Positions 26,856 through 36,353 of a stretch of DNA of 64,000 nucleotides are shown here, piece by piece (within the stretch, counting starts at the first letter, position 1; each line of letters opens with the position of its first letter). A model generated the notes under the pieces. That model had not been told where the DNA came from. It saw nothing but the letters and a program-made list of their open reading frames with translations, and ran no database searches. Both the position numbers and the translations under genes were made by a program. This DNA is from Gemmatimonadota bacterium (GTDB taxonomy: Bacteria > Gemmatimonadota > Gemmatimonadetes > Gemmatimonadales > GWC2-71-9): contig JADJPD010000005.1 in assembly GCA_016713435.1 (NCBI GenBank), positions 174,001 to 238,000 on the forward strand, read 5' to 3'.

Positions 26856-26885
26856 TTGAGCGCCGGACGGGCCTCCCGGTATCTT
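26856..26885 (+). promoter_or_regulatory. Candidate promoter of prfC
   Basis: TTGAGC (26856-26861) and TATCTT (26880-26885) are 18 bases apart, about 75 bases upstream of the prfC GTG. The match is moderate. Confidence 0.45.
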
Positions 26886-26960
26886 GGCCCCGCCCGGGGA
26901 GCATCCCCGGCCCTGCCCGCGCACCTGTCCGGGTAGTCGTGACCCTGGCCCAGGCTGCCC

Positions 26961-28598
<1,638 letters not shown>

Positions 28599-28634
28599 TC
28601 AGACATCCTCCTCAGGAGGGAAGGAATCCGGGAC

Positions 28635-28663
28635 TTGCGCCGGATGGGTCACTCCGCTAGACT
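28635..28663 (+). promoter_or_regulatory. Candidate promoter in the prfC-tadA gap
   Basis: TTGCGC (28635-28640) and TAGACT (28658-28663) are separated by 17 bases, the same spacing and -10 style as the rpsT promoter. No plus-strand gene follows for more than 20 kb, so it would serve a non-coding transcript ending at the hairpin at 28737-28775. Confidence 0.5.
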
Positions 28664-28669
28664 TCCCTC

Positions 28670-28775
28670 CAGTTGAAGGACATAGCCCGCAAGGGCCCCG
28701 GAGGCGGCAACCGGGTGATGCCAGGCCGTGGTGTGGCGCTCGATTCCAATGGGAATCGGGCGTTTCGTCCTTTCA
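28670..28775 (+). ncRNA. Possible structured small RNA, about 105 bases
   Basis: The segment has a promoter-like pair just upstream and a terminator hairpin at its end. It can fold into a stem GCCC-GCAA-GGGC with a GNRA loop (28685-28696), a CCCGG/CCGGG stem (28697-28715), and a long-range pairing AAGGAC (28676-28681) with GTCCTT (28767-28772) that closes the whole. I could not match it to SRP RNA, tmRNA, RNase P or a riboswitch I know. It may instead be only the 3' region of prfC. Confidence 0.35.
28737..28775 (+). terminator. Rho-independent terminator in the prfC-tadA gap
   Basis: An 11-bp stem (28737-28747 with 28752-28762, one G-U pair) and an AATG loop are followed by TTTCGTCCTTT. It could end prfC or the candidate small RNA, and lies between convergent genes. 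Confidence 0.75.
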
Positions 28776-28780
28776 GGGGG

Positions 28781-29251
28781 TCAGTCCCGCCGCGCCGCGA
28801 AGAACTCCCGCAGCACCGCCCCGCACTCCTCCGCCAGCACCCCGCCGAGCACCTCCGGCCGATGATTGAGCCGCGGGTGCCGCAGGACATCCCCCACGGA
28901 GCCGGCCATCCCGGCCTTGTCGTCCCAGGCCCCGAACACCACGCGGCCGACCTTGGCGAGGACGATCCCGCCGGCACACTGGGCGCAGGGCTCCAGGGTG
29001 ACGTACAGCGTGGCGCCAGGCAGCCGGTCGACGTCCAGCCGCGCCAGCGCCCGCTCGATGGCCAGCCACTCCGCATGCGCCGTGGGCAGGCGGCGGGCCA
29101 CGGTCTCGTTGTAGCCCGCGCCCACCACCTGCCCGTCCTGCATCACCACGGCGCCGACCGGCACCTCGCCGGCCTGCCGCGCCCGCCCCGCCTCCACCAG
29201 CGCGAGGCGCATCCCCGCGAGGTCCTGGGCCGAGGGGGGCGTGTCAGGCAC
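28781..29251 (-). CDS. tadA: tRNA-specific adenosine deaminase TadA
   Basis: The 156-residue cytidine-deaminase-fold enzyme has H59-A60-E61 (TAHAEWLA) and C89/C92 (LEPCAQCAGGI), the zinc ligands and catalytic Glu. TadA converts A34 to inosine in tRNA-Arg(ACG). The residues after the second Cys (KVGRVVFGAWDDKAG) are typical of TadA rather than guanine deaminase. GTG 29251 overlaps the clpB stop by eight bases, so the two genes are probably transcribed together. Confidence 0.95.
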   Translation of the reverse strand: MPDTPPSAQDLAGMRLALVEAGRARQAGEVPVGAVVMQDGQVVGAGYNETVARRLPTAHAEWLAIERALARLDVDRLPGATLYVTLEPCAQCAGGIVLAKVGRVVFGAWDDKAGMAGSVGDVLRHPRLNHRPEVLGGVLAEECGAVLREFFAARRD

Positions 29252-31865
29252 TCGCCGCCTCCGGCGCCGGGGCCTCGCGGCGGAAGTCCAGGCCCTGGCC
29301 GGCCCGGTCCACCACCAGGGTGTCGCCCTCGTGGAAGCGGCCCTCGAGCAGCTCGAGCGCGATGGGGTTCTGCAGCCGCCGCTGGATCACCCGCTTGAGC
29401 GGCCGGGCCCCGAACACCGGGTCGTAGCCCTCCTCGGCCAGCAGCTGGCGGGCGGCCTCCGTGACCCGGAGCGCGATGCGGCGCTCGGCCAGCTGGCGGG
29501 TGAGCCGCTCCAGCTGCAGCTCCACGATCTGCGCCAGGTCGGCGCGGGAGAGCTGGCGGAAGACGATGATGTCGTCCACCCGGTTCAGGAACTCGGGGCG
29601 GAAGTGGTGGCGGAGCTGGTCGCGCACGGCGCCTTCGACCCGCTGCCAGCGGTCGCCCTCGGCCTCGCCGGCCTCGAGGATGACCTGGCTGCCGATGTTC
29701 GAGGTCATGATGATGACGGTGTTCCGGAAATCCACCACCCGGCCCTGGCTGTCCGTCAGGCGGCCGTCGTCCAGGATCTGCAGCAGCAGGTTGAAGACGT
29801 CGGGGTGCGCCTTCTCCACCTCGTCGAACAGGAGCACGCTGTAGGGCCGGCGGCGGACGGCCTCGGTCAGCTGGCCGCCCTCCTCGTAGCCCACGTAGCC
29901 GGGCGGCGCGCCGATCATCCGCGCCACCGAGTGCTTCTCCATGTACTCCGACATGTCGAGGCGCACCATCGCGCGCTCGTCGTCGAAGAGGAACTCGGCC
30001 AGCGCCCGCGCCGTCTCCGTCTTGCCCACGCCGGTGGGCCCGAGGAAGATGAACGAGCCGGTGGGCCGGTTGGGATCCGACAGCCCCGCGCGGCTCCGGC
30101 GGACGGCGTTGGCCACCGCCTCGACGGCCGCCGCCTGGCCCACCACGCGACGCGCCAGCTCCGCCTCCAGGCGGGTGAGCCGCTCGCGGTCGCTCTCCAG
30201 CATCTTGGCCACCGGCACGCCGGTCCACTTGGCCACCACCTCGGCGATGTCCTCGGCATCCACCTCTTCCTTGAGGTACTTGGCCGTGGCCTGGATCTGG
30301 GCCAGGCGCTGCTCCTCCTCGCCGATCTGGCGCTCGAGTTCCGGGATGCGGCCGTACTGGAGCTCGGCGGCACGCTGCAGGTCGCCGCGGCGGCGGGCCT
30401 GGTCCATCTCGGTCCGGAGCCCCTCGACCTCCTGCTTGCGGCCCTGGATCTGCTGGATGGCCAGCTTCTCCGCCTGCCACTGCGCCTTCATGCCCCCGGA
30501 GCGCTCCTTGAGCTCGGCGATCTCCTGCTCCACCGCCGTGCGGCGCTCGAGCCCAGCCTTGTCCTTCTCCTTGAGGAGGGCCTGCCGCTCGATCTCGAGC
30601 TGCAGGATGCGCCGCTCGACCTCGTCGATCTCCTGCGGGAGGCTGTCGATCTCCATGCGGAGGCGGCTCGCCGCCTCGTCCACGAGGTCGATGGCCTTGT
30701 CCGGCAGGAAGCGGTCGCCGATGTACCGGTCGGACAGCGTGGCCGCGGCCACCAGCGCGTTGTCGGTGATGCGGATGCCGTGGTGGACCTCGTACTTCTC
30801 CTTGAGGCCCCGCAGGATGGCGATGGTGTCCGTGACGCTCGGCTCGCCCACCAGCACGGGCTGGAAGCGGCGCTCCAGGGCGGCGTCCTTCTCGACGTGC
30901 TTGCGGTACTTGTCGAGCGTGGTGGCCCCCACCACGTGGAGCTCCCCGCGCGCGAGCGCGGGCTTGAGCAGGTTGCTGGCATCCACCGCCCCCTCGGCCG
31001 CGCCCGCACCCACCAGGGTGTGCAACTCGTCGATGAAGACGACGAACTTGCCCTGCGCCTCGGTCAGCTCCTTCACCACCGACTTGAGGCGTTCCTCGAA
31101 CTCGCCCCGGTACTTGGCACCCGCCAGCAGGAGCCCGATGTCCAGCGCCACGATCTGCATGTCGCGGAGCGACTCGGGCACGTCACCGTTGACGATGCGC
31201 TGCGCGAGGCCCTCGACGATGGCCGTCTTGCCGACCCCCGGCTCGCCGATCAGCACCGGGTTGTTCTTGGTGCGGCGCGAGAGCACCTGCATCACCCGAC
31301 GCACTTCCTCGTCCCGGCCGATGACCGGATCGAGCTTCCCGCTGCGCGCTTGGTCGGTGAGGTTCCGGGTGAAGCGCTGCAGCGCCTGGTACTGGGATTC
31401 CGGGGTCTGGTCGGTGACCCGATGTGCACCGCGCACCTCGGCGAGCGCCTGGCGGAGGTCCTCGGTGCCGATGCCCTGGGTGCCGAGGAGTTCGCGGGCG
31501 GTGGTCCCCTTCTCCTCGGCGAGACCCACCAGCAGGTGCTCGGTGGAGATGTAGGCGTCGCCGAGCTGCTTCGCCTCCGCCTCGGCGCGGTCGAAGACGC
31601 GGTGCAGGATCCGGTCGAAGGGCGGCTCGGTGCCCCCCTCCTGCCTCGGGAGCCGTGCCAGCTCGCGCTCGTTCTCCTGCGTGAGGGCGGTAACGTTGAG
31701 GCCCGCCTTCTGGAGCAGCGGGCGCACCACCCCGTCCTCCTGCGCCAGCAGGGCGGCAAAGAGGTGGGTGTCGTTGGTGACCGGGTTGCCGCGCGCCGCC
31801 GCCAGCGCGGCGGCGTCGCGGTAGGCCTCCTGGGCCTTGATAGTGAGGCGTTCGGGTCGGATCAT
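29244..31865 (-). CDS. clpB: ATP-dependent disaggregase ClpB
   Basis: The 873-residue Hsp100 protein has a Clp-N repeat domain (residues about 1-145), NBD1 with Walker A GEPGVGKT and KYRGEFEERLK, a long coiled-coil middle domain, and NBD2 with GPTGVGKT followed by LDMSEYMEKH and IIMTSNIGS. The length and middle domain distinguish ClpB from ClpA/C. It resolubilises aggregated proteins with DnaK. ATG 31865 precedes IRPERLTIKAQEA. The upstream gap shows no CIRCE element or clear heat-shock promoter. Confidence 0.96.
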   Translation of the reverse strand: MIRPERLTIKAQEAYRDAAALAAARGNPVTNDTHLFAALLAQEDGVVRPLLQKAGLNVTALTQENERELARLPRQEGGTEPPFDRILHRVFDRAEAEAKQLGDAYISTEHLLVGLAEEKGTTARELLGTQGIGTEDLRQALAEVRGAHRVTDQTPESQYQALQRFTRNLTDQARSGKLDPVIGRDEEVRRVMQVLSRRTKNNPVLIGEPGVGKTAIVEGLAQRIVNGDVPESLRDMQIVALDIGLLLAGAKYRGEFEERLKSVVKELTEAQGKFVVFIDELHTLVGAGAAEGAVDASNLLKPALARGELHVVGATTLDKYRKHVEKDAALERRFQPVLVGEPSVTDTIAILRGLKEKYEVHHGIRITDNALVAAATLSDRYIGDRFLPDKAIDLVDEAASRLRMEIDSLPQEIDEVERRILQLEIERQALLKEKDKAGLERRTAVEQEIAELKERSGGMKAQWQAEKLAIQQIQGRKQEVEGLRTEMDQARRRGDLQRAAELQYGRIPELERQIGEEEQRLAQIQATAKYLKEEVDAEDIAEVVAKWTGVPVAKMLESDRERLTRLEAELARRVVGQAAAVEAVANAVRRSRAGLSDPNRPTGSFIFLGPTGVGKTETARALAEFLFDDERAMVRLDMSEYMEKHSVARMIGAPPGYVGYEEGGQLTEAVRRRPYSVLLFDEVEKAHPDVFNLLLQILDDGRLTDSQGRVVDFRNTVIIMTSNIGSQVILEAGEAEGDRWQRVEGAVRDQLRHHFRPEFLNRVDDIIVFRQLSRADLAQIVELQLERLTRQLAERRIALRVTEAARQLLAEEGYDPVFGARPLKRVIQRRLQNPIALELLEGRFHEGDTLVVDRAGQGLDFRREAPAPEAASA

Positions 31866-32066
31866 GATGAGGCCCTCATGGCTCGACGATACCGGGCGTG
31901 CCGGACCACCGAAAGGGCGGCGAGGCTGCCCTCCGTGCGTCCCGGCGGTGACTGGCGGGGCGAAGGGCAAGGCGCGGGCCGCGAATTGCTGCCCCGATGG
32001 CAGGTGCCACCGCCAGAATGAAAGCGGGCCGGTCGGTCGGACATCAAGTCCACCGCCGGCCCGCGC

Positions 32067-32483
32067 TCATTTCCGGGCGATCATCTTGAGCGTGTAGCGC
32101 TGACCGTCCACCGTCAGCTGGGCATAGTAGACGCCGGGGGTGAGTTCCCGGGTCCGGTTCATCATGCGGCCGTCCCAGAAGGCCTCGTGGGCCCCGCAGC
32201 GGAGCCGCAGGTTGTCCATGCGCTCCCCGTTGGAATTGAGCAGGATGGGGATCGCGACCATCTGGGCGAGCACGTTGTAGAGCTTCAGACTGACCAGGGG
32301 CTGGTGACCTCCCTCGCACAAGGCGGGGCTCAGGACAAAGGGTATCGTGGTGGACGGGAAGAACGGGTTGGGGTAGTTGTCCCGGAGCTCGACCTGCGGC
32401 GGGGGCCGTTCCTGCGCGCTGGCAGCGTCGGCGGCGCCGAGGAGGAGGGCAAGGACGAGCCCCGGCCAGCGACCTCCGGCCAT
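32067..32483 (-). CDS. Secreted protein with FlgD/T9SS-like Ig domain
   Basis: The 138-residue protein has a signal peptide (LVLALLLGAADAASAQ) and a single beta-sandwich domain that opens with DNYPNPFFPSTTIPFVL and ends LTPGVYYAQLTVDGQRYTLK. The NYPNPF...TTI start and GVYYAQL end are typical of FlgD-type Ig domains that are also used as C-terminal sorting domains by type IX secretion. Here the domain is almost the whole protein, with two cysteines that could form a disulfide. ATG 32483 has GGAGG eight bases upstream. Function unknown. Confidence 0.75.
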   Translation of the reverse strand: MAGGRWPGLVLALLLGAADAASAQERPPPQVELRDNYPNPFFPSTTIPFVLSPALCEGGHQPLVSLKLYNVLAQMVAIPILLNSNGERMDNLRLRCGAHEAFWDGRMMNRTRELTPGVYYAQLTVDGQRYTLKMIARK

Positions 32484-32589
32484 GGGTGCCTCCGCACGGA
32501 AAAGGATCGGCTACCGACCTGCCTGAAGATGAGGTTGAGGCAAGATCATGGGCCGGGCGCGGTCTGGCAAGCAACCGCCACCGGCACCC

Positions 32590-34440
32590 TCACTTGCCCG
32601 GTGCGGCCCCGGTGAGCGCGGGCCCCGCCACCCGCGCATCGCCCCGCCGGACGGTGAGCCCGGCCTGGTCGGCCCACTCGAGGAGCGGAATCAGGAACTT
32701 GCGCGAGATGCCGAGCCGCTCCCGGACCGCCGGCGGGGCGAACGGGCCCGCCGCTGTGAGCGACACCAGGACCGCCCGCAGCTGCTCGAGGGTGGCGGGA
32801 GCGTAGAAGCGGTCGCGCTCCACGGCCACGAGCCGGCCATTGCGCGTCGCCAGCCGGCAGGCCTCAGCCACGCCGCGGACGCCGAGCCTCGCCTCGAGTT
32901 CGGCCACGCTGGGCGGGGCCAGGCCGGCCTCGGTGATGGTCGCGACGATGCGGTCCAGGAGCACGTCACCGCCGGCCACTCTCGGCGTGAAACCGGGTTC
33001 GCGAGCCCAGCCCTCCTCCACCACCAGCTGCCCGGCCTGCACCAACTGCTCCACAACCACGCCGGCGAGCGGCCCCCTTCCCGCCCGGAGCGTCTGGAGG
33101 GAGATACCGGGCGCCGCCGGATGGTGGCGGTGGTGGTCGCGCACCGCGGCGAGCAGGGACTTCGTCTGGGCCTCGACCGCCTCCCGCGGGAAGAGGCGAC
33201 CCGCCACCTCGAGGAAGGCAGGCGCCGTCCGGATCCGTGCGGCGACTGCCGGCGCCACGCCGAGCAGCTGCGCCAGCTCATCGGCGACCACCCCATCGCG
33301 CCGGCGCGCGAGGAGGGCAGAGAGACGCAGGATCGGCTCGGGGGCGGTGAGGCCGTCGGGCCAGTGCGGCTTGCCGCGGGGCGGAAGGGGGTCCACCACC
33401 AGGCCGCCGCCGATGGTGGCGACGGGGCTGTAACTCCGCGGCACCAGCCGGTCCCCGCCGCGGGCCACCAGCGGCGCCTCGAGCGCGAGTCGCACGAGCC
33501 CCGCCCTGCCCGGGGCGATCGCCTCGCGCGGCTGCACGCGGGCCAGCACCTCCGCGGTGCCGAGATGCACCCGGACGCGGGCGCTCGCGGTGAGGGACCG
33601 GCTGGCCGCCGGCAGGAGTTCCACCTCCGCATCGATCGCGGTGGTGACCCTCCACGGGTCTCCCGCCCGGACCAGCACCTCGCCGCGGCGGACGGCCCGG
33701 CGTTCGAGGCCGGCCACGGCCAGGGCGGTGCGCTCGCCGGGCGTGCTTCGGTCCTGCGCGGTTCCATGACGCTCCAAGGAGCGCACCCGCCCCTCCGCGC
33801 CCCCGGGGAACAGCCGCACGGCATCGCCGAGGGCCACGGTGCCGGACCAGGCGGTGCCCGTCAGCACCGTCCCTGCCCCGGCCACCGAGAAGGCGCGGTC
33901 CACGGGGAGGCGGAAGAGATCCGCAACCGGCCGGCGCGCGGACGGCAGGGCGGCGCTGATGGCGGCGCGGAGCTCCGCGATGCCCCGCCCGGCCGGGGCC
34001 GCGGTGACCACCGGTGGCGCGAACCGGACGGGCGAGCCGGCGAGCCACTCACCGACCTCGGCCTCCACGAGCGCCAGCCAGTCAGGCTCCACGAGGTCGG
34101 CGCGGGTGATGACGGGAATCCCCGCCGGTACCCGCAACTGCTCCACGATGGCCCGGTGCTCCCGCGTCTGGGGCATGATGCCGTCGTCGGCGGCGATGAC
34201 CAGGAGGACGAGGTCGAGCCCGCCCGCGCCGGCCACCATGGTGCGCACCAGGTCCTCGTGCCCCGGCACGTCCACCACGCCGACCACGCGGCCATCCCCG
34301 AGACCGAGGTGGGCGAAGTGCAGGTCGAGGGTGATGCCGCGGCGGCGTTCCTCCGCGAGCGGATCCAGGCGCCGCCCGGTGAGGGCCTCGATGAGCGTGG
34401 TCTTGCCGTGGTCGATGTGGCCCGCGGTCCCGATGATCAT
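32590..34440 (-). CDS. selB: Selenocysteine-specific elongation factor SelB
   Basis: The 616-residue GTPase starts IIGTAGHIDHGKTTLIEALT, with DVPGHEDLVRTMVAG (G3) and TRADLVE (G4), then EF-Tu-like domains and winged helices toward the C-terminus (VVADELAQLLGVAPAV; AVRERLGISRKFLIPLLEWA), the SelB layout that binds SECIS hairpins. It delivers Sec-tRNA to UGA. ATG 34440 overlaps the recO stop (ATGA). The N-terminal G2 region (EERRRGITLDL) is typical. selA, selD and tRNA-Sec are not in the window, so selenocysteine use is implied but unproven here. Confidence 0.94.
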   Translation of the reverse strand: MIIGTAGHIDHGKTTLIEALTGRRLDPLAEERRRGITLDLHFAHLGLGDGRVVGVVDVPGHEDLVRTMVAGAGGLDLVLLVIAADDGIMPQTREHRAIVEQLRVPAGIPVITRADLVEPDWLALVEAEVGEWLAGSPVRFAPPVVTAAPAGRGIAELRAAISAALPSARRPVADLFRLPVDRAFSVAGAGTVLTGTAWSGTVALGDAVRLFPGGAEGRVRSLERHGTAQDRSTPGERTALAVAGLERRAVRRGEVLVRAGDPWRVTTAIDAEVELLPAASRSLTASARVRVHLGTAEVLARVQPREAIAPGRAGLVRLALEAPLVARGGDRLVPRSYSPVATIGGGLVVDPLPPRGKPHWPDGLTAPEPILRLSALLARRRDGVVADELAQLLGVAPAVAARIRTAPAFLEVAGRLFPREAVEAQTKSLLAAVRDHHRHHPAAPGISLQTLRAGRGPLAGVVVEQLVQAGQLVVEEGWAREPGFTPRVAGGDVLLDRIVATITEAGLAPPSVAELEARLGVRGVAEACRLATRNGRLVAVERDRFYAPATLEQLRAVLVSLTAAGPFAPPAVRERLGISRKFLIPLLEWADQAGLTVRRGDARVAGPALTGAAPGK

Positions 34441-35200
34441 GCCGGGGCCCAGGCGCGCTGCTGCCAGAAGTCGAGCGCCGCGAGCGGCGCGCCCTCGCCC
34501 AGGTGGTGGCGGACGTAGCGAGCCACGAGCCGGCGATGGGCCGCGGCGTGCTTCGGGTCGAACCGGGGGAGCGGCCCCTCCTCGATCCGCACCAGCCGCC
34601 GGAGGGCCGCGCCGCCCTCGGGCGGCAGCACGGTGACCTCCGTGCCGCGGGCACAGCGGTCGCAGAGGGCCCCGCCCTCGCTCACGCTCCAGGCCAGTTC
34701 CTCGCCGGGGAGGAGTGGCCGGCCGTCCCGGACGCAGCGATCCACCGCCGGCGCGAAGCCGAGCGCCGAGACGAGCGCCCAGACCCGCTCGAGCGCCACG
34801 GCCTCGAGCGCCGGTGCCTCCGCCTCCTCGAGGCGGCGAAGGGCGTCCCGCAGCACCAGGAACCCCTCCGGATGCGGCTCGGCCGGCGCCACGCGGAGCA
34901 TGAGCTCGGCGAGGACGGTGCCGGTGGCGTAGCGCCCCACGTCGCGCGTGAGCCTGACGGGGAGGCTCTGGAGGTCGAAGGCGGTGAGGGTGTGGAGGTC
35001 GCGGCTGTCACGGTGCAGGATATGGGCCGTGCCGCCGCTCAACACCTGCAGCGCCGCGCCGAACCGGCTCGGGGCCGGAGCGCGCCCTTGGCGATGACGC
35101 CCTGCACGCCGAGGTCCTGGGTGGCGAGCCGGACGATCTTGGAAGTCTCGCCGTAGCGCCACGTGGCGAGGACGATGGCGGGCGTGGTGACGAGAGTCAT
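34437..35200 (-). CDS. recO: DNA repair protein RecO, interrupted by a single-base frameshift
   Basis: From ATG 35200 the N-terminal OB-fold reads TPAIVLATWRYGETSKIVRL, then TQDLGVQGVIAKGALRP. The frame then has to shift at a CCCC/GGGG run (35071-35074) to reach SRFGAALQVLSGGTAHILHR and the rest of RecO, including a Cys-rich GGALCDRC segment. Family members carry RPKSRFG at this junction, so one base is missing, and the 764-base span is one short of a multiple of three. RecO loads RecA with RecR onto SSB-coated DNA. The overlap with selB suggests co-transcription. Confidence 0.88.
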
Positions 35201-35249
35201 GACCACGGGAGACGCCGGACGCGCGCCGGGACCGACGCGCCGCCGGGCC

Positions 35250-36287
35250 TCATGGCGCCGGGGGAATCTCCGTCACGACGGCATCCACGGGACAGGCGCC
35301 GGCGGGGACGAGGCGGCTGGTGGTGAGGTTGCGGCGGAGCACGTGGACCTGGCCGTGGTCGCCGGGGGCGCAGCCGCCGGTCTCCAGGGCGTAGATGCGG
35401 CCGGCGGCATCCACGGCGAGCGCGCCGAGGGTGGGGATGATGATGCCGTCGCCGGTGCCGCGCGTCACCTGGCGGCCGAGCCGATCGAACACCATCAGGC
35501 CCTCGGTGGGCGACGAGACATAGAGGCGGTCGAACGGGTCGGCGGCGATGCCGGTGGGCACGGGGCCGAAGCCGCCGAAGCTGCCGAGCTCCTCGCGGCC
35601 CACGGGATCCAGGAGCGACAGCCGCGCACCGGCGGTGCCGTCGCCCGGGTTGAGGACGTACACGATGCCGTCGCTCGCCAGCAAGGCGTCGTTCGCCCCG
35701 CCGGGCCCGGGCAGCGCGATCGAATCCACGCCGCTCACGGGGCGGTTGGTGGTGGGGTCGAGGATGGAGACCCAGCTCGGGCCGAGGATGGTCGTGCCGT
35801 TCATGTCGGCGTTGATCACGAAGACGCGCCCGCGCGCCGCCACCAGCGCGAGGGGGGCAAGCCCCACCGCGACCGAGGCCGTATCCCCGGTCAGGTAGTT
35901 GATGCGCGTGACCGTGTTGAGCGCCGGGTTCGCCACGTAGGCGATGGAGTCGTCCACCAGCGCCGCCCCCGCCCCGCCTGCGCCGGCCTCGAGATCGATG
36001 GTGCGGACCACGGCCCGGGCCTCGAGATCCACCACCTGGACCTGCGGCTCGGCGAAGGTCACCACCGCCCAGGCGTTCCGGGCGGTGATGGCAACGGGCG
36101 TGGCGCCGGCCGCCAGCGGGATCGTGTCAGTGGCGAGCGGGGCTTCGACGTCGAAGAGCGTGATGTTCGCATCGGAGCCGTCGAGGACCAGCACCGCCTC
36201 GAGCGGTGGCGGCAACGGGGCCGAGGCCTCCGCGCAGCCGAGGACGGCGAGGGCACCGAGCAAGCCGGAGAGGAGGCGACGGGACAT
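35250..36287 (-). CDS. Beta-propeller lipoprotein of the B12 uptake operon
   Basis: The 345-residue protein has a lipoprotein signal with lipobox LAVLGC, then repeated beta-propeller blades (VLVLDGSDANITLFDVEAPL; VVDLEARAVVRTIDLE; VNPGDG-like YVLNPGDGTAGARLSLLD; AVDAAGRIYALETGG). It lies directly after the btuB-like receptor in the riboswitch-led operon. Similar surface propellers are encoded beside TonB receptors in other bacteria and may help ligand capture, but binding of cobalamin by this protein is only an inference. Confidence 0.8.
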   Translation of the reverse strand: MSRRLLSGLLGALAVLGCAEASAPLPPPLEAVLVLDGSDANITLFDVEAPLATDTIPLAAGATPVAITARNAWAVVTFAEPQVQVVDLEARAVVRTIDLEAGAGGAGAALVDDSIAYVANPALNTVTRINYLTGDTASVAVGLAPLALVAARGRVFVINADMNGTTILGPSWVSILDPTTNRPVSGVDSIALPGPGGANDALLASDGIVYVLNPGDGTAGARLSLLDPVGREELGSFGGFGPVPTGIAADPFDRLYVSSPTEGLMVFDRLGRQVTRGTGDGIIIPTLGALAVDAAGRIYALETGGCAPGDHGQVHVLRRNLTTSRLVPAGACPVDAVVTEIPPAP

Positions 36288-36353
36288 GACGGAAAGATGG
36301 GTGCGCCGGCCCCCGGGCGGGAGCCTCGGGCGCGGCGCACCCCCGCCCGGCGC

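Noticed and set aside
28670..28775. SRP RNA, tmRNA or RNase P for the candidate small RNA
   Set aside because: The conserved SRP tip (GGAAGG/AGCAGC), tmRNA tag and RNase P core motifs are absent.
31866..32066. CIRCE or heat-shock sigma promoter before clpB
   Set aside because: No TTAGCACTC inverted repeat and no convincing sigma32-type pair.
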